Below are positions 20,715-21,381 of a stretch of 21,381 nt of DNA, piece after piece; positions within the stretch are counted from its first letter, which is position 1; every line of letters starts with the position of its first letter. The DNA lies in assembly GCA_946221035.1 (NCBI GenBank), contig CAMIME010000040.1:1-21381 (forward strand), in the 5' to 3' direction. This stretch comes from an uncultured Campylobacter sp. Its GTDB lineage: Bacteria; Actinomycetota; Actinomycetes; Mycobacteriales; Mycobacteriaceae. A program made the position numbers and the translations under genes. The notes beneath the pieces were generated by a model that made no database searches, was not told the DNA's origin, and saw only the letters and a program-made list of their open reading frames with translations.

Positions 20715-21106
20715 TGGCATTCGCAGACATCGACTCAGCAACTCAGGCCCGCATCGACGCCGACTTAGCCGAGGCGGCGGGCCGCGGCGTCAACGGCTCG
20801 CCGGCCGACATCGTCGACAGCTTCGAGGCGGAATTGGCCGACTACCTCGCCCTTCCCGCCGACGCCCGCCGCGCTTTCCCGCGCGGCGAGACCGCCCGCA
20901 TCTACGGCACCGCGCTCGGCCAGGCGCTCGTGCGCGAGGGGTTTTCGTGGCAGCTGCTTAGCGACGACTACGGCACCGACCTTGTCGTCGTCACCGACCC
21001 CGAGGGCCCCAACGAGAAGTACACCGCCCCGCTCGTGGTCGTGGACCAGCGCTTCGAAGATGACGAGCCCGGCAAGCTCACCGAGTTTTTGGGGCAGTTC
21101 CTGTGA
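20714..21106 (+). CDS. DUF3806-like protein, 130 aa
   Basis: A small soluble acidic protein, rich in Asp, Glu and Ala. It shows a helical N-terminus (DSATQARIDADLAEAAGRG), a middle ARIYGTALGQALVREGFSWQLLSDDYGTDLVVV and a C-terminal strand-helix end PLVVVDQRFEDDEPGKLTEFLGQFL. The 'G-x-A-L-G-x-A-L ... W-x-x-x-x-D-x-Y-G-T-x-L-x-V' pattern recalls the DUF3806 family, found in many bacteria without a known function. I place the start at the ATG at 20714; an ATG at 20705 in the same frame would leave a gap of only 3 bp to tatD. Its stop overlaps the start of the downstream hydrolase (GTGA, 21103-21106). Confidence 0.75.
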   Translation: MAFADIDSATQARIDADLAEAAGRGVNGSPADIVDSFEAELADYLALPADARRAFPRGETARIYGTALGQALVREGFSWQLLSDDYGTDLVVVTDPEGPNEKYTAPLVVVDQRFEDDEPGKLTEFLGQFL

Positions 21107-21381
21107 CTCGCTCGGAATCGATCATGCCCCTGGTGCGGCCCGAACTGCGCCGCCGCGCCCGCCTCATTCCCCACCCTCCCGTGGACCGCACCGCGACCCG
21201 CTGGATTGCCACCAACGGCCAAGCGCTGTTCCCCATCCCCCGGCGCGAGGGTGTGGAACTCAACCGGCGCGGGCGCACGCTCATCTTCCGGCCCCGCAAC
21301 CCCAAGGGCGCGCTGCTCTGGCTGCACGGCGGCGGGCACATCATCGGCCACCCCAGCCAGGACGGCCCCCTGTGCGTGAAC
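21103..21381 (+). CDS. Alpha/beta hydrolase, HSL/GDXG esterase type (partial, 3' end outside window)
   Basis: The 93 codons in the window start with a basic N-terminal region (PLVRPELRRRARLIP), a beta-strand section and then GALLWLHGGGHIIGHPSQD. The HGGG motif forms the oxyanion hole of the hormone-sensitive-lipase subfamily of serine esterases. The catalytic Ser (usually in GDSAGG), Asp and His lie beyond the window. The start is a GTG at 21103 overlapping the preceding TGA; an in-frame ATG at 21124 is an alternative. Substrate unknown; probably an acyl ester or lactone. Confidence 0.8.
   Translation, partial: MTRSESIMPLVRPELRRRARLIPHPPVDRTATRWIATNGQALFPIPRREGVELNRRGRTLIFRPRNPKGALLWLHGGGHIIGHPSQDGPLCVN

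Noticed and set aside
1..21381. CRISPR array, tRNA, rRNA, riboswitch or insertion sequence
   Set aside because: No spaced direct repeats beyond the small in-frame ones, no cloverleaf or rRNA sequence, and no transposase or terminal inverted repeats were recognised by eye.

Overview
This window looks like a chromosomal segment of a high-GC actinobacterium, most likely Corynebacterium or a close relative. The evidence is the strong G/C bias at third codon positions, a YkfF/DUF348-G5-RPF resuscitation-promoting factor (Rpf2/RpfB type) directly followed by ksgA and ispE, HtaA-type haem-binding surface proteins with a C-terminal membrane anchor (a corynebacterial family), and a DUF222/HNH endonuclease. 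No species can be named from the sequence alone.

Layout. 1-1386: a haem-uptake type surface locus on the plus strand (tail of one anchored protein, a small membrane protein, a complete HtaA-domain protein), richer in A/T than the rest. 1439-1702: a scar made of a second, truncated copy of the 5' end of the DNA glycosylase gene joined to an antisense remnant of a 3-hydroxyisobutyryl-CoA hydrolase-like gene. 1729-3086: HAD phosphatase and intact 3-methyladenine DNA glycosylase, overlapping. 3087-4947 (minus): secreted protein, ABM-domain protein and class I PPK2. 5220-9946 (plus): GntR/FCD regulator, then pxpA, a pxpB-pxpC fusion and a biotin carboxylase-BCCP fusion joined by ATGA overlaps. 9993-11069: zinc alcohol dehydrogenase. 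11066-12130 (minus): DUF222/HNH endonuclease. 12224-14263 (minus): DUF1445/D-glutamate-cyclase family protein and an NRAMP-fold transporter. 14352-19747 (minus): rpf2-ksgA-ispE-exonuclease, then an ABC-F ATPase. 19874-20701 (minus): tatD, divergent from a DUF3806-like gene (20714) that overlaps the start of an HSL-type alpha/beta hydrolase running off the window.

The most interesting system is the block 5115-14263. Its parts match the set found together in Bacillus subtilis ycsF-ycsG-ycsI-kipI-kipA-kipR (5-oxoprolinase subunits, NRAMP-family transporter, DUF1445 protein, regulator). Here a dedicated biotin carboxylase/biotin carrier subunit is added, so that all domains of urea carboxylase (BC, KipA-like, KipI-like, BCCP) are present on two polypeptides, with PxpA in the place of the hydrolase. 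The transporter lacks the metal-binding motifs of true NRAMP proteins. I infer a uptake-and-hydrolysis pathway for 5-oxoproline, D-glutamate or another lactam, probably controlled by the GntR protein through a palindrome at its own promoter and a related half-conserved site on the pxpA -10 element.

Other points: a 34-bp perfect inverted repeat holding two consensus DnaA boxes (12182-12215); a 12-bp divergent tatD/DUF3806 gap where each possible -10 element overlaps the opposite start codon; and a recurring '-10 hexamer, 7 nt, ATG' layout suggesting leaderless mRNAs. Function calls rest on recognisable motifs and remembered family architecture; no database search was made.
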